From Haematococcus lacustris (Eukaryota; Chlorophyta; Chlorophyceae; Chlamydomonadales; Haematococcaceae): a stretch of DNA of 64,000 bases. The first letter of the stretch is position 1; every line of letters begins with the position of its first letter. Positions 35,622 to 46,867 of the stretch are shown here, piece after piece. Below the pieces are notes generated by a model. That model did no database searches. It was not told where the DNA came from and was given only the letters and a program-made list of their open reading frames with translations. Made by a program: the position numbers and the translations under genes. The stretch spans positions 1,537,366-1,601,365 of the forward strand of contig JASKMD010000012.1 of the NCBI GenBank assembly GCA_030144725.1, read 5' to 3'.

Positions 35622-36235
35622 AGATCAGGCGACCCCAATTAACAGAAAATGACAGGAAATGATTGGAAACCGACCCCTGGTAACCAAAACGTCTCCGCGT
35701 TTCAGCCACGTTATTTATATTTTTGTTTCGCACATCACTGGATAAAGGACTCCGTCAGCTATGCGGTTCAACATGTATCATTAAATAATGTGCAGTGTGC
35801 TGAGTGCTATGGCGGCTTAAATCTTCACAATCAAATTCATGCCAGTACTGCTCATGCGGTCCTCGTCGCGAGAGACCGCCGCGACCGACGTGTTCCAGGA
35901 TCACCTGCACACAGTGAGGAACAGTCGCCGCAGTCAAAACGATCCACATAGCACGCCACACCGATGTAACGACGCCCCTCCACCCATGCTCGAAAGTATA
36001 CAAGGCTGCTGCATTGCTTGACCGCTTCGTGTGTAGTACCTACTACCTGGCCACTCTGTAAGGCCACACAAGGTGTGTAGGCCATTGCTACGTCCGCCCT
36101 CCGCTTGCGTGTCGAGCTTGTGTCCAGCTCCGCCCTTATCCCCTGCTGCTCAGCTGGAGGGGTGGGCAGCCCAGAGGCAGCACCAGCACCCGCTGCCTGC
36201 TCGTGCCAGGGGGGGGCAGCAGCTAAGCCATGATC
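35622..36235 (+). repeat. Dispersed repeat R, copy 3 (inverted relative to copies 1 and 2)
   Basis: Inverted match to 23400-24015: it begins GGCGACCCCAATTAACAG, runs through ACCGACCCCTGGTAACCAAA and ends with the reverse complement of the P/A-rich linker of the SAP-like ORF (to about 36200). It starts about 70 bp after the chitinase-like stop codon. Confidence 0.85.
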
Positions 36236-36358
36236 CGGCTGGAGCTCAGAATGCTGTAGAATTTGTTCAGCTGTGGCAAAGGCGTGATTGCGATGCAGAG
36301 ATTGACAAGCTGTGCTACACTGCAGCTATGCTACATTGCAGACAGAGTAGATTAGGTG

Positions 36359-36467
36359 CAGCTCCTCGTCCCTCACTAGGGCCTCCATGCGAGCCGGACA
36401 CAGGGGACCACTAGGGACCACTAGCGGGACTACTGAAATGGTGTTAAGTAGCTGTATGGAGTATACC
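36359..36467 (+). repeat. Dispersed repeat, copy 2 (related to 8310-8412)
   Basis: Shares CCTCGTCCCTCACTAGGGCC and the following CCACTAGGGA and AGCGGGAC segments with 8310-8412. Here the CCACTAGGGA unit is doubled. 36468-36721 shows nothing recognisable. Confidence 0.7.
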
Positions 36468-37561
36468 CAATGCACATAGACACGGTGCACGAGTGCCTAC
36501 CGCCTACACTTTTGCCTGACCCTGAGGGCTATAGGCTAGAGTTGTCTTGACAAACATGCACTGATGTAAGCTGATGACAGCTCAAGTGGGGGGTCACACA
36601 GTACTGTGCCATAACAGGCTGCTGCTGCTGGGCCTTGGGTGGATTGTCTCGCAGCCGCTTGCAGCCCAGGCCTGGGTACTCCTTGTCCTAGGCTGGTAGA
36701 GCTGCTCTGGCCACCAGCACAGTCAGGTTTGGCATCGACGCCAATGGCATCCTCAGCGTGACTGCCACTGACAAGGGCACTGGCAAGAAGCAGGACATCA
36801 AGATCACAGGTGGGCAGCAGGGCCAGCAACAGGGGTTGCAGCACACAGCGCAGGCCACAGCATCCTTCTGCACCATGTTCCACATGGCAACCGTTAACCT
36901 GAGCATGTGTCTCTTAGCCTAACCTGGTACGTAGCCTGCCCCACTGTGGTGCGCTGTTGCGCCGCTTTTAATTGAACGTTGGGCAGTGCACGTGCTGCCT
37001 TGTGTTTGATCTCAGGGGCATCAACGCTGGGCAAGGATGATGTGGAGCGCATGGTGAAGGAGGCTGAGAAGTTTGCAGGGGAGGATAAGAAGCGGCGTGA
37101 GGCGGTGGACACCAAGAACCAGGCCGAGTCGTTGGTGTACCAAACAGAGAAGCAGTTGAAGGAGTTTGACGACAAGCTGCCAGCAGATGTCAAGGTATGT
37201 CAGGGTGGGGCAGGAACAGGTGGACTCTGCCTGTGTGGTGCTGTGAATAGTGGTGCGGTTGTCACGAGGATGGCGTGACTGTTAAGGAGGGATTGGCTCG
37301 CACTGTGTTGTGCTTGCCTGAGCTGCTGCCACATGTTTTGAGCATGCATGGCACGATAAGGTTGTCGTTTCAATGCTAACTAGCAGCTGAGTTGTCCCCT
37401 CTCGCAGGCCTCAATTGAGGGGAAGCTTACGGAGGTGCGTGACGCAGTGGCATCTGATGACGCTGCACGCATGAAGAGCAGCATGGAGGCCTTGCAGCAA
37501 GAGGTTATCAAGATGGGTCAAGCAGTGTACGGGCAGCCAGGCGCGGGGGGTGCACCAGGCG

Positions 37562-37752
37562 TGTAACGTGCCTTTGCACGGCCAGCGTAATCCTCTTAGT
37601 GCGGCTAAAGAGCTTTGGGCGATGTCTAAGCTCCCGGGAGTCGAACCCGGCCTTGACACCGGTCACCGCACTTTGAGAGTTACACTGGCGCATGGGGGCA
37701 TTATATGGTTGTCCTTTAATGGCATATCAGCCAGGCGCATTGCCACGTAACA
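37562..37752 (-). repeat. LTR (3' LTR of the minus-strand element)
   Basis: Begins TGTTACGTGG and ends CACGTTACA on the minus strand (TG...CA). Within it on the minus strand are a TATA-like CATATAATG, a TGTAA poly(A)-type signal (complement at 37680-37684), and a perfect tRNA T-arm-like hairpin, CCGGG-TTCGACT-CCCGG, near 37634-37650. Confidence 0.95.
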
Positions 37753-37946
37753 TTCCCCCCCACCTGGTCCTCTCTGGACGCAGTTGTCCTCAACTGTAGG
37801 ATTGTGCCTATAGGTGACTGCCCCGCCTCGGCAACCCACGATTGTGCCGAGACTCGCGCCTCAACGCTCGGTGTCAAGAATGCCATGTTTTTGCTTTTTT
37901 GCATTTCGTACTCATTCATCTTTTTCTCTTTCAGTCTGTGATGAGC

Positions 37947-40900
37947 CTATGGAACCGGCAGTGGTCCATGCTCATCAATGTACTGCTGCAGGGCCTCGTC
38001 GCAGTTCACTAGATTCTTTTGAGGCTCCCAGGTGTCATGCTCCTCAGAGTAGCCCACCCATCGAACCAGAAACTCCAGAGCTTGCTTCACATTCTTGCTT
38101 GGCTTGCGCCCTTTCCCATTCCCCCGGCCTCTCACTTTCACCAGCTTGTGTTGCAACAGCTTTTCCACCTCGTAAACTGGCTCGCCGTCAAGCCACTGTA
38201 CAGGCGGAGGTGCTGCCATGTTTGGCGCTTGAGTGCCGAGGTAGGGTTTCACCAGGGAGACATGGAACACGTTGTGCATGCGGGTCCATCGGTGCGGTAG
38301 CTGGATTTGCACCGCAACCAACCCGATCATGCGTAGCACCACGAAGGGGCCGACATATCGGGGTTTTAGCTTGCGCACCCCCACCTCATCCTTTCGTTTT
38401 CTCATGTTGACAGTGCTCAGCATTACCAGCTGTTCTGGTTTGTACGTCACCTCACGACGCTTGCCGTCTACCAGAGCTTTCATGCGTTGTTGAGCCTCAC
38501 GCCAACACTGTCTGGCTTTGTGCACCTCTTTCTCCACATTTTCCGCAAACGCAGAAGCCTTGGGAACCTTGCGCGGTAGATCCAACGTCACAGGAGTCAG
38601 CGGATGCTGCCCATAGTTCAGAAAGAACGGCGTTTGGCGGATTGACTCGTGCCAGGAGTTGTTGATAGCGAACTCAACCCAAGGCAAGTGTTCTGCCCAG
38701 TCTGTGTGGGCATCGTTCACATAGTGTCGCAGCATCTCCTCAATGACTCTGTTTACTCGCTCTGTCTGGCCGTCAGACTCGGGATGATATGCACTGGACA
38801 TGTAATGGGCCACTTTGCACAGGGCGCATACATGTTCCCAGAAGTGGCTGTTGAAGTGAGGGCCACGGTCTGTGATCACCGAGGCTGGCATGCCATGCAG
38901 ACGCACGACCTCATGGAAGAAGTGTGTAGCCATGTCGAAGGCACTGATGCTCTCCTTGGTAGGTACGAGATGTACCATTTTGCTGAGTCTGTCTACGAAT
39001 ACTAGGATACTGTCAAATCCACGTTCACCACTCTTTGGCAGTTTTACAATGAAGTCCATACTCACACTTTCCCAGCGACGACCAGGTATAGACAGGGGCT
39101 GGAGCTTTCCGGCCTTGAGACGAGTGCTGGGCTTGTTGCGCTGGCAGGCATCGCATTGCCTGACATAGTCCTCTACATCCTTGCGCATGCCTGGCCAGGT
39201 GAAGCTGAGATCCACAGTATGCCATGTTTTGCTCATGCCCATATGGCCGGCATATTTTGCATCGTGGCACGCCTCAAGCACCTCTCTTTTGACCAAGGGG
39301 CTCTTGGGTACAACCACCTTTCCGCCCGACATCCATAGCCCCGTCTCGCTCAACTCATAGGCCTGGGTGTATGCACGATCAGCAAAGCGATCATCGGTGC
39401 TGTACCCATTGATGATGGCCTTGACAAGTGAGCTTCCTTGCGTCGTGCTATGGGTTTTGCCTGCAGGTGTGTGTGTGGCCGAATCCAGCTGCTTCTCCCC
39501 CCCATCAGGCCACTTGTCACATGGGACCACGGAGGGAGGAGGTTGACCACCGTTGGCACAGCGCGCACGCTTTTGCTGGCGCTTTTGCTTGCGGGGGGCA
39601 GCTGGTTGGCTAGGTGGCACCGGTGGGGGCTGAAAAGGAGGCTGCACTTGTAAGCCAGCCTGTCGCCTTGTCATCACCATGGCATACACACCTGACACAC
39701 AGAGCTGGGCACCCATGGTGAGTAGGATGGGTTGGCCGTCATCATCGTCATCGTGATGTATCAGACCAGGATTGCGACTCAAAGGATCTGCCACATTGCC
39801 CTTGCCTGGTTTGTACTCAATGTGATGGTCAAAGCGCGCCAGGAATTCCATCCACCGGGCTTGCCGCCTTGAAAGATTGGTTTGAGTTTTCAGGTAGATC
39901 AGAGGGTTGTGGTCAGTCACAATAGTCACATGCACTGCTCCATCGAGGTAGCAACGCCATTCTTGCATTGCTCTTATGATACCTTACAATTCCTGCTCCC
40001 CTGTGGTGTACTTGACTTGAGCCGGAGTGAACTTGTGGCTCGTGTACGCAACCACTCTGCCGTTTTGCATCAGGACACCTCCCGTGCCCGCAAGTGAGGC
40101 ATCAGACCACACCTCAAAAGGTTGTAACGGGTCAGGGAGAGCCAAGACAGGTGCTGAACACAGAGCTTCTTTGAGAGCGTTGAAAGCATTTACAGCAGGC
40201 TCACTGAGCTGTCTCCAATTTGTACCAGTCGCCACAGCTTCACCAGTAAGGTGTGTCAGCGGTGCAGCAATGGTGCTGTAGCCTGCAATGAAACGCCGGA
40301 AGAAGTTTGCGAGGCCAAGGATTGCCTGCAATTCTTTAAGACACGTGGGCATAGCCCAATCCTGAATGACTTGCACTTTGGCAGGATCTACGGCAATGCC
40401 ATGCCTTCCCACGATGTGACCCAAGAACTTCAGCTCAGGTTTGTTAAACTCACACTTACTAAGCTTAGCATACAGGTTGTTATCTTTCATGACTTGCAAC
40501 ACCTCTCGAAGATGTTGTACATGCTCCGCCGGCGAACGACTCATGACCAGGATGTCGTCAAGATACACGAGCACCGTGCCCGCCAGCAGCTGCTTCTCAA
40601 AGATACGGTTCATCACACGTTGGAATGTGGCTGGGGCATTTGTTAGCCCAAAACACAACACCTTGTACTGAAACTGCCCTCCAGGTGTGACGAAAGCAGT
40701 TTTGGGTACGTCCTCAGGAGTGATGCGTATTTGGTGATAACCACTTTGGAGGTCTAACGAGCTGAACACCGTCTTCCCTTGGACTCTGTCAAATAGGTCG
40801 TCAATTCTTGGCAGGGGGTACCTATCCCTCACAGTCAGTTTGTTTAGCGCGCGGAAGTCAATGCACATCCTGAGAGTGCCATCACGCTTCTGCACAAACA

Positions 40901-41909
40901 AGACTGGGGCACCATACGGACTGCTGCTAGGCTCAATGAGCTTCTTTGCCAACAGCTCCGCTACCTGCTTCCTCATCTCATCCATTTCTTTCAGACTGTA
41001 GCGCCGAGCACGTTGGTAAGGAGGTGCATGTCCAGGTTCTAAACGTATGGTGTGGCCTACCCCTCGGTCAGGCGGTAGTCCAGCTGGCATGTCCTGGAAC
41101 ACTGTTGGGAATTCCTCATGCACCATGCTGTCGATAACTGAGGCCGGCACAAGCCCAGGCCTCTCACACCCTTCTTGGTTGTTGACGAGAACGGATGCAA
41201 GGCTGCCGTTGTACCAGCCTTCATCATCATTTGCAGCCGATGGTTGGACCAGGGCAAGCACGCTGCAGCAACCTTTTCTCAGGGCCCTTGCAGCTTGTTT
41301 TGCGCTCAGCACTTTCACTGCTTCACCACTGTCCGCCACAGCGGCGAGAACAGCTGCGCCCGGCCTGAACTTGTGGTGCTGAGAGTGTAGCTTGTGCAAC
41401 TTGTTGCCGACTTTGATGTGGCATATGTTTGAGCCAACGTCCAGCACAGCGCCATGTGACTTCTGCCAGTCAGCACCCAAGATTAGGTCAATACCCTCCA
41501 GCATCTCTGATAAGATTTTGGCTGCCACAGGCGTAACACTCCTCTCAATTGACACAGTTGCATGGACTTGCTGGGTGATAGGCATGGATGCATTGTTTGC
41601 AGCCACCACCGAGATCCTTCGTTCCAAAAGAGTCACGCTCATATGTTTGTTCTTGTAGCCTGGTTGATTTAGCCACTTCTCTGACAAGATGGTGTACGTA
41701 GCTCCAGTGTCAATCATAGCTACACATTCTCTCCCTCCTAGTCTGGCTGTGAAGACAAACGGAAGAGGCACTTGTTTTGTTATAGAAGAACAAACAACTC
41801 CTAGGATGCGTGGGGAGTCCAGCTTACATGGTTCATTCACATACACAATGTTAGCAACACGCTGGTCCCCGCCTGGTAGGTTGCATCCTACACCAGTCCA
41901 GGCAGATTC
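37947..41909 (-). CDS. pol: Retrotransposon pol: protease, RT, RNase H, integrase, chromodomain; one in-frame stop
   Basis: The reading frame continues from gag after its UAG. In order: aspartic protease (MIDTGATYT, about 41710), reverse transcriptase with YLDD at 40555-40566, RNase H (EVWSDASLAG), then an in-frame TAA at 39986-39984 within RNase H, after which the same frame continues. Next are the integrase zinc motif (HMGMSKTWH then CDACQ), catalytic core with VITDRGPHF and the E of SDGQTERVNRVIEE, and a C-terminal chromodomain (FLVRWVGYSEEHDTWEPQKN). The chromodomain would guide insertion through chromatin binding. The internal TAA should block integrase production from this copy unless it is read through or is a sequencing error. 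Confidence 0.93.
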
Positions 41910-43799
41910 CTATTCCCATGCGCACTGGCATGGATGGGGTGCACAATGCTCACAGGCAAGTGGCTCATTAGGCTGGTGAAACATTGCCGGAGCAGCAAAT
42001 GCTGGCTGCTGAGTGCCACCCAGCCGACCGCCTCCTTGGCCACCGTGGCCTCCTTGCCAACTGCCTTGGCCGCCACCCTGCTGGCCACCCTGGCCTCCTT
42101 GCCATCCCCCCTGACTGCCACCACTCCCAGGGCCTCCCTGGCTGCCACCACTTCCTGGGCCTCCTTGGCTGCCACGGCCCTGGCCTCCCCGTGCGCCTCC
42201 ACGGCCATAGCCACCCCTGCCTTGCCTGTCACGCCCATACGGGGTGCGCTCACCATGGCTGGACTGGTCATAACCCCGGTCCCACTGGTCATCACCCCGA
42301 CGGCCTCGCAGCGGGCCGCCACGGCCTCCACCGCCATGAGGAACAAAGCCCTGTGGCACTGGCTGCCACTGCCCACCATCACGCTTGAACTGGTGGCCCT
42401 CATCAGAGGTCATGAGCCCCTGCACACCACGCCCACGAGCACGGGCAGGGAAACTAGAGTGACCTCTATCCACACCCTTGCGTTGGTCCTGGTGTGACAG
42501 AATGGCTACTGGTGCTCCTGACCTGCTGCCACCAGGCATGGTTGCCTCTTTGCCTATAGCATACGTGATGCACTCATTCAAGTCAGTCCATAGGAGTCCG
42601 GCAGAAGTGCGGGCACACTGTGCGGCTATGGTAGCCTTCAAGCCCTTCACAAACAAGTCACATAGCACCGCTGCGGGCAGAGCATCTGCACGCATGACCT
42701 CCAGCCTGAAATCTACGGCATACTCAAGCACGGTCTGATCTGTGCGTTGCTTGACACTACCATGCACTAAACGCGTCATGGCAATGTGTTTTGCATCATG
42801 CATGTTGTAACCGATGAGCTCCTTGAGGCTAGCTACCACCTCTTGCTCTGTGAGTTGCTTGCCTAGGCTCATAGCTTGGCTTACTTGGAGGTTCAGCACA
42901 CGTCGTAGCTCATCAGAGACCATCAAGATGATCGTTGCCGCTGGGGCCTGATTGGAAGCACGAGCAAATTGCTGGCAGTCAGTCAAGAAGAGGTCTAAGT
43001 CCCTACCATCAAACAAGCACTTCAAGCCCCACTTCTTGATTGCTGGCAGGGTCACTTTGACATTGCTCTGTGGCCCATGGGTCGGCAACACTGCAGATGC
43101 TATTCGAGACGTACTCACTGGGTCGGGAAACGACCTCGCTAGGGTCACCAAATGCGCTGCTGCGTTGGTGAACGCGGCCATGGTCGTCATCCGGTCCTGG
43201 CCCGGAGCTGCTGCCACCGCTGCTGCTGCTGCTGCTGCAATGCGCTCAGCCAACTCGCCCACATTTGCCTCACTGGCTGGCTGGCCTGCACTGTTCGGCC
43301 CTACATTTTGCTGCGATTGAGCCACGCCTAGTGCCCCAACATTCGGGACAGCCAGTGCTAATTGCGACACCAATTGTTGAGAAGCAGGCACATGGGCCGT
43401 TGGCAGTGCCACAGAAACAGGGCTCATGGCCGCTGGGATCCCAGAACCAAACGAAAACCCAGCACCTAGCCCTAGCTCGCTTGCAGCGGCATTGTTGGAA
43501 ACAGCCTCGGCTACTGGCCTATTGGGAGCAGTCAGAAATGTCGTTCTCAGCTGTGCGAATTGCTGCTGCAATTGCTGAGGATTATTCTGCTGGCTTGCAG
43601 CCGATTGATCGGTCTGGGTACGCATAGCAGTCTGTTCTGGATCTGGAAGCAAACGGGCACCCAGCAGGAAACAGAGCATGTTGCGAAACTCTTGCTTTGT
43701 ATTGCAGATCAAAAGCTGGCTTTGTTGCTCACGAGTCAAACAGTCTAAGGCTGCGCTAATCTGTTGTGCCTCACTAGGTGAAAACAACAGGTGATCCAT
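41910..43799 (-). CDS. gag: Retrotransposon gag
   Basis: ATG at 43799 (MDHLLFSPSEAQQISAALDC), ending in UAG at 41912-41910, about 629 codons. The centre has the usual helical gag core (LDLFLTDCQQFARASNQAPA, then LKELIGYNMHDAKHIAMTRL). The C-terminal 150 residues are an RG/GGQ-rich tail (RGRGG, RGGARGGQGRG, repeated GGSQGGPGS) that probably binds nucleic acid in place of a classical CCHC knuckle; only an unusual C-x2-C-x4-C-x-C cluster is present at the end (CEHCAPHPCQC). The next codons after UAG stay open in the same frame into pol. Confidence 0.92.
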   Translation of the reverse strand: MDHLLFSPSEAQQISAALDCLTREQQSQLLICNTKQEFRNMLCFLLGARLLPDPEQTAMRTQTDQSAASQQNNPQQLQQQFAQLRTTFLTAPNRPVAEAVSNNAAASELGLGAGFSFGSGIPAAMSPVSVALPTAHVPASQQLVSQLALAVPNVGALGVAQSQQNVGPNSAGQPASEANVGELAERIAAAAAAAVAAAPGQDRMTTMAAFTNAAAHLVTLARSFPDPVSTSRIASAVLPTHGPQSNVKVTLPAIKKWGLKCLFDGRDLDLFLTDCQQFARASNQAPAATIILMVSDELRRVLNLQVSQAMSLGKQLTEQEVVASLKELIGYNMHDAKHIAMTRLVHGSVKQRTDQTVLEYAVDFRLEVMRADALPAAVLCDLFVKGLKATIAAQCARTSAGLLWTDLNECITYAIGKEATMPGGSRSGAPVAILSHQDQRKGVDRGHSSFPARARGRGVQGLMTSDEGHQFKRDGGQWQPVPQGFVPHGGGGRGGPLRGRRGDDQWDRGYDQSSHGERTPYGRDRQGRGGYGRGGARGGQGRGSQGGPGSGGSQGGPGSGGSQGGWQGGQGGQQGGGQGSWQGGHGGQGGGRLGGTQQPAFAAPAMFHQPNEPLACEHCAPHPCQCAWE

Positions 43800-44071
43800 G
43801 CTAGGCAACAGCGGTGTACTAATCTGGCAGCGCTAGATCACATACCCATTTTGAAAGTCGACTCGTACCACCCTCGGAGCTGCTCGCGATACTGCTGCAA
43901 GACAAACTCTTGGTCTTCGTTCCACGGAAATTCAACTTTTCCCCGGCAGGTCTCCTGCCAACCTTTCCAAGCAGATAGTGAGAACAAACGCGGTTGCTCT
44001 CTACAAGCGGTCTCGACTACAACTCCCTCGAACAGACGCGCTTCTGCGCACTCAGCGTGGTCGAAACCCAA

Positions 44072-44262
44072 TGTAACGTGCCTTTGCACGGCCAGCGTAA
44101 TCCTCTTAGTGCGGCTAAAGAGCTTTGGGCGATGTCTAAGCTCCCGGGAGTCGAACCCGGCCTTGACACCGGTCACCGCACTTTGAGAGTTACACTGGCG
44201 CATGGGGGCATTATATGGTTGTCCTTTAATGGCATATCAGCCAGGCGCATTGCCACGTAACA
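44072..44262 (-). repeat. LTR (5' LTR of the minus-strand element)
   Basis: Same 191 bp as 37562-37752 with no mismatch seen on direct reading. It carries the element's promoter on the minus strand. Confidence 0.95.
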
Positions 44263-45936
44263 AGGCGCAGATGGGCCAAGCGCAGGTGGTCCTCCGGGAA
44301 ATGACAAGGGTGGAGATGATGTGATCGATGCTGAGTTCTCTGATCGCAAGTAGAGGGTGGGAGTGGTGGGATTGAATGGGTGGGATACGAACGGGATTTG
44401 AATAGGTTGTGATTGTGAACAGCTTGTTCAACATTGTTGTATGGATGATGTATCTAAGGCAATATCTCTAACGATGTGTCCGCGTCGTAGCGTGCTGCAG
44501 CAGCATAAATGGACAGATGTTGCAGGCTGACATACGTCGCAGAAAGGTTGATGTATTGTATAGGTCGATACATTGTCTGAAGCAACATCGTTGGCGTGCT
44601 AGGCAAATAGACAAGAAAAATCAAAGGTTACTTATAACTTCACAATGCGCGACTGTAACAGTAAAACTGCTGCCGCACTACATTCTACGCTGATAATTCC
44701 CGCCGTCGGGCTTACACTGTAAGTTTCGAGTCAAATGATTTGATGTGGTCTGTCTGGTGGGCATGGTTGGGTGGTTTGGCCAAAACTGTACTCATCTCCC
44801 GTGGGCACGGGTGTGAACATAGCAGCGGCCATGGCCTGGTTGAACAACTGCGAATGGTCAGCGCGGCTGATATGTCCTGATCGTAGAAGCTGATGCCTTT
44901 GCTTGTTGAGCGCATCCAGCCCCCTGATCCGGGACCGCGTTGCCTTTCCTGTGCACCGGGTGCAGCCACCTGCTGCAACCCAAATGGTAGGTTATGTCCA
45001 CATCGTTCAAGGCTTTGTCTGGGCTGGTAGATAATCCTGTACTCCTGAGGCTGAGCTGTTGCACCTATCAAACGACCACTCCCACAACGCGAATCTACGA
45101 TGCATTTGTCAGCTGGTGTACCGCTGTATGTCTCTCACTCAGGCGTTCCCAACATGGGGTTGGTAATCTTCATGCAAGTGCAGCCCATCGACTCCATCAT
45201 TTGATGTAACGTTTGCTGCGTCTGCTGCAATGCGATAATGCGCGTTTAATGTAAGACTGGAATCGCCTTCAGAGTCTTTCGAAGCGGGCAGTTACATGTG
45301 ACCCCGGATGTGTCCCAATTGCAGACCGTGGTTAGCTACACTGGTAAGCTACGTTCTTGGCTATCTGTTAGCGGTGCACGACATGTCGGTGGCGCACACC
45401 ACCGAAGTCCGGCAAACATGGCTGCGCGAGCTTCCTGATGGTGCAGGCCGCTTGGCGAGGATGTGATGATACCCTTAAGTGTTTACCGCAGCGCTACCTC
45501 GCTATAATGGTGGGCGCCAGGCCAGCAAACCCACCCACCCCTCAACATCTTTGCTGCTTTTTGCCACCGCCGCTGAGCTCCAGCCAAACTCCATACACTC
45601 TTGTTCAAGATGACTCTTACGTGCATCACAAGAACAAAGAAACATAGATATTGGATTTACGCACGATGATTGGGACCACTCCAAAGGCACATCAATTGTT
45701 GGCTGCAGGTGTATGATGAGTAGGCACCCCCCTCCACCACCCCCTTCCAGTCCACCCAACCCTACTCCCCGCCTATCCCCGCCCATCCCATCTCGCCAGC
45801 CCTCCTCCCACCCACTCCCTCTCCCATCTCTCCCGCTCTCCCATCTCTCCCGCTCCCTCTCCCATCTCTCCCATCTCCCCAGCCCTCCTCCCACCCACTC
45901 CCACTACCTCCCACCCCTTCACACACCCTGCAAGCC

Positions 45937-46708
45937 ATGGGCAAGAGGCCGAGCAAAGCTCTCCGTGCCCATCTGAAGGCGTTATGTAGCTCTCCCCAGG
46001 CGGGCCACCGCCACTGCCCTAATGGTATGAAGGCTGCGGTGGGCCGGGCACATGCTAAGGTGCAGCGGCTGCGGGATGTGGAGCAGTCCCTTATGGGCAC
46101 CGTGGATGGGTTGCAGGGCGATCTGAACGACCTGCAGGCAGCGCACCAACGCCTTCAGGATGAGCAGGTGGCATCCAGAACAGCAGCTACCAATCACTCC
46201 CTACGGGCTGCTCGACGCTGCCTCCAGGGTCAGGTGCATATGTACCGGCACAAATGCCGCCCCCACCACTCCCCACTTACCTTCAAGCAGAGGCAGCAGC
46301 TGCTGGTTTTGGAGCAGCACCCCGTCTCAATGGAGGTGTTGAGGCGGTGTGCAGAGGCTGGCTACGGAAGGCTGGATAGCCATGGCCGGCCCATGGGCAG
46401 CATGGCAGAGCAGCTCAGCCCAGCCGGCCTCGCACCCTCACCCTCACCAACAGACATCTTCATTCCAACTCAAGAGGGCCCTGTGGGGAGGCCAGCCGCC
46501 AGGACTGCATCCTATAATGCTCACCACTGCTTGAGCACCGTCAGGTTGCATCTAGAGACCGGTGTCAGCCGCCGTGCCCTCTCCAAGTGCCGGCAATTCT
46601 TCGTCTCTGAGCAGTGCGTCCTCCCCAACCCACACCAGCCAGGCAAGACATCCACAGTTGGGCGTGAATTCCACATCGTGTCCACCTACATGCGGCGCAA
46701 GACCCTTG
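45937..46708 (+). CDS. Unknown coiled-coil gene, first clear exon, copy 2
   Basis: Duplicate of the exon at 32329-33100, with the same ATG and GTAAG donor. Downstream, after the duplication edge at 46829, different sequence follows: a frame with VTDVLAIIPLPIGTAEAHVQ and a long ORF to the gap. This copy may be the one that keeps the original downstream exons. No family was recognised. Confidence 0.5.
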
Positions 46709-46867
46709 GTAAGATGCAAAGGGGAAGGCAGGGTGGCGTGGGTGGGAAGGGGCTGGGAGAGAGTGGAAGGGGGTGGAAGGGGGTGGAAGGGAGTGGTAGG
46801 GGGTGGGAGGGGGGGGCTGAAGGGGGGGCAGTTGCATCTAGAGACCGGTGTCAGCATCTAGAGACCG

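Larger units (their letters stand above)
37562..44262 (-). mobile_element. Ty3/gypsy chromovirus-type LTR retrotransposon, 6701 bp
   Basis: Bounded by LTRs 37562-37752 and 44072-44262 (191 bp each, no difference seen) and a 5-bp target duplication AGGCG (37557-37561 and 44263-44267). The empty site is preserved in copy 1 of the duplication near 30656. The coding strand is minus. A purine tract, AGGTGGGGGGGAA on the minus strand, sits directly before the downstream LTR (37753-37765). TGGGTTTCGACC, one base inside the upstream LTR, is the likely primer-binding site, though I cannot name the tRNA. Domain order is gag, protease, RT, RNase H, integrase, chromodomain, which defines a chromovirus. 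It is inserted antisense to the HSP70B fragment. Confidence 0.97.
36722..44354 (+). pseudogene. HSP70B 3' fragment: part of exon 12, exons 13 and 14
   Basis: 36722-36808 matches the end of HSP70B exon 12, 37016-37194 matches exon 13 with its splice sites, and 37408-37561 plus 44268-44354 is exon 14, broken by the retrotransposon after the codons for GAPG. It lacks promoter, transit peptide and the ATPase domain. The exon 13 changes seen (CGA to CGG, TTA to TTG) are silent, as expected for a very young copy. Confidence 0.93.
36722..46829 (+). repeat. Segmental duplication, copy 2, split by an LTR element
   Basis: Same content and order as 29820-33219, interrupted at 37562-44262 by the retrotransposon. 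Without the element and its 5-bp target duplication the length is about 3.4 kb, the same as copy 1. Beyond 46829 the sequence no longer matches copy 1. Confidence 0.93.
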
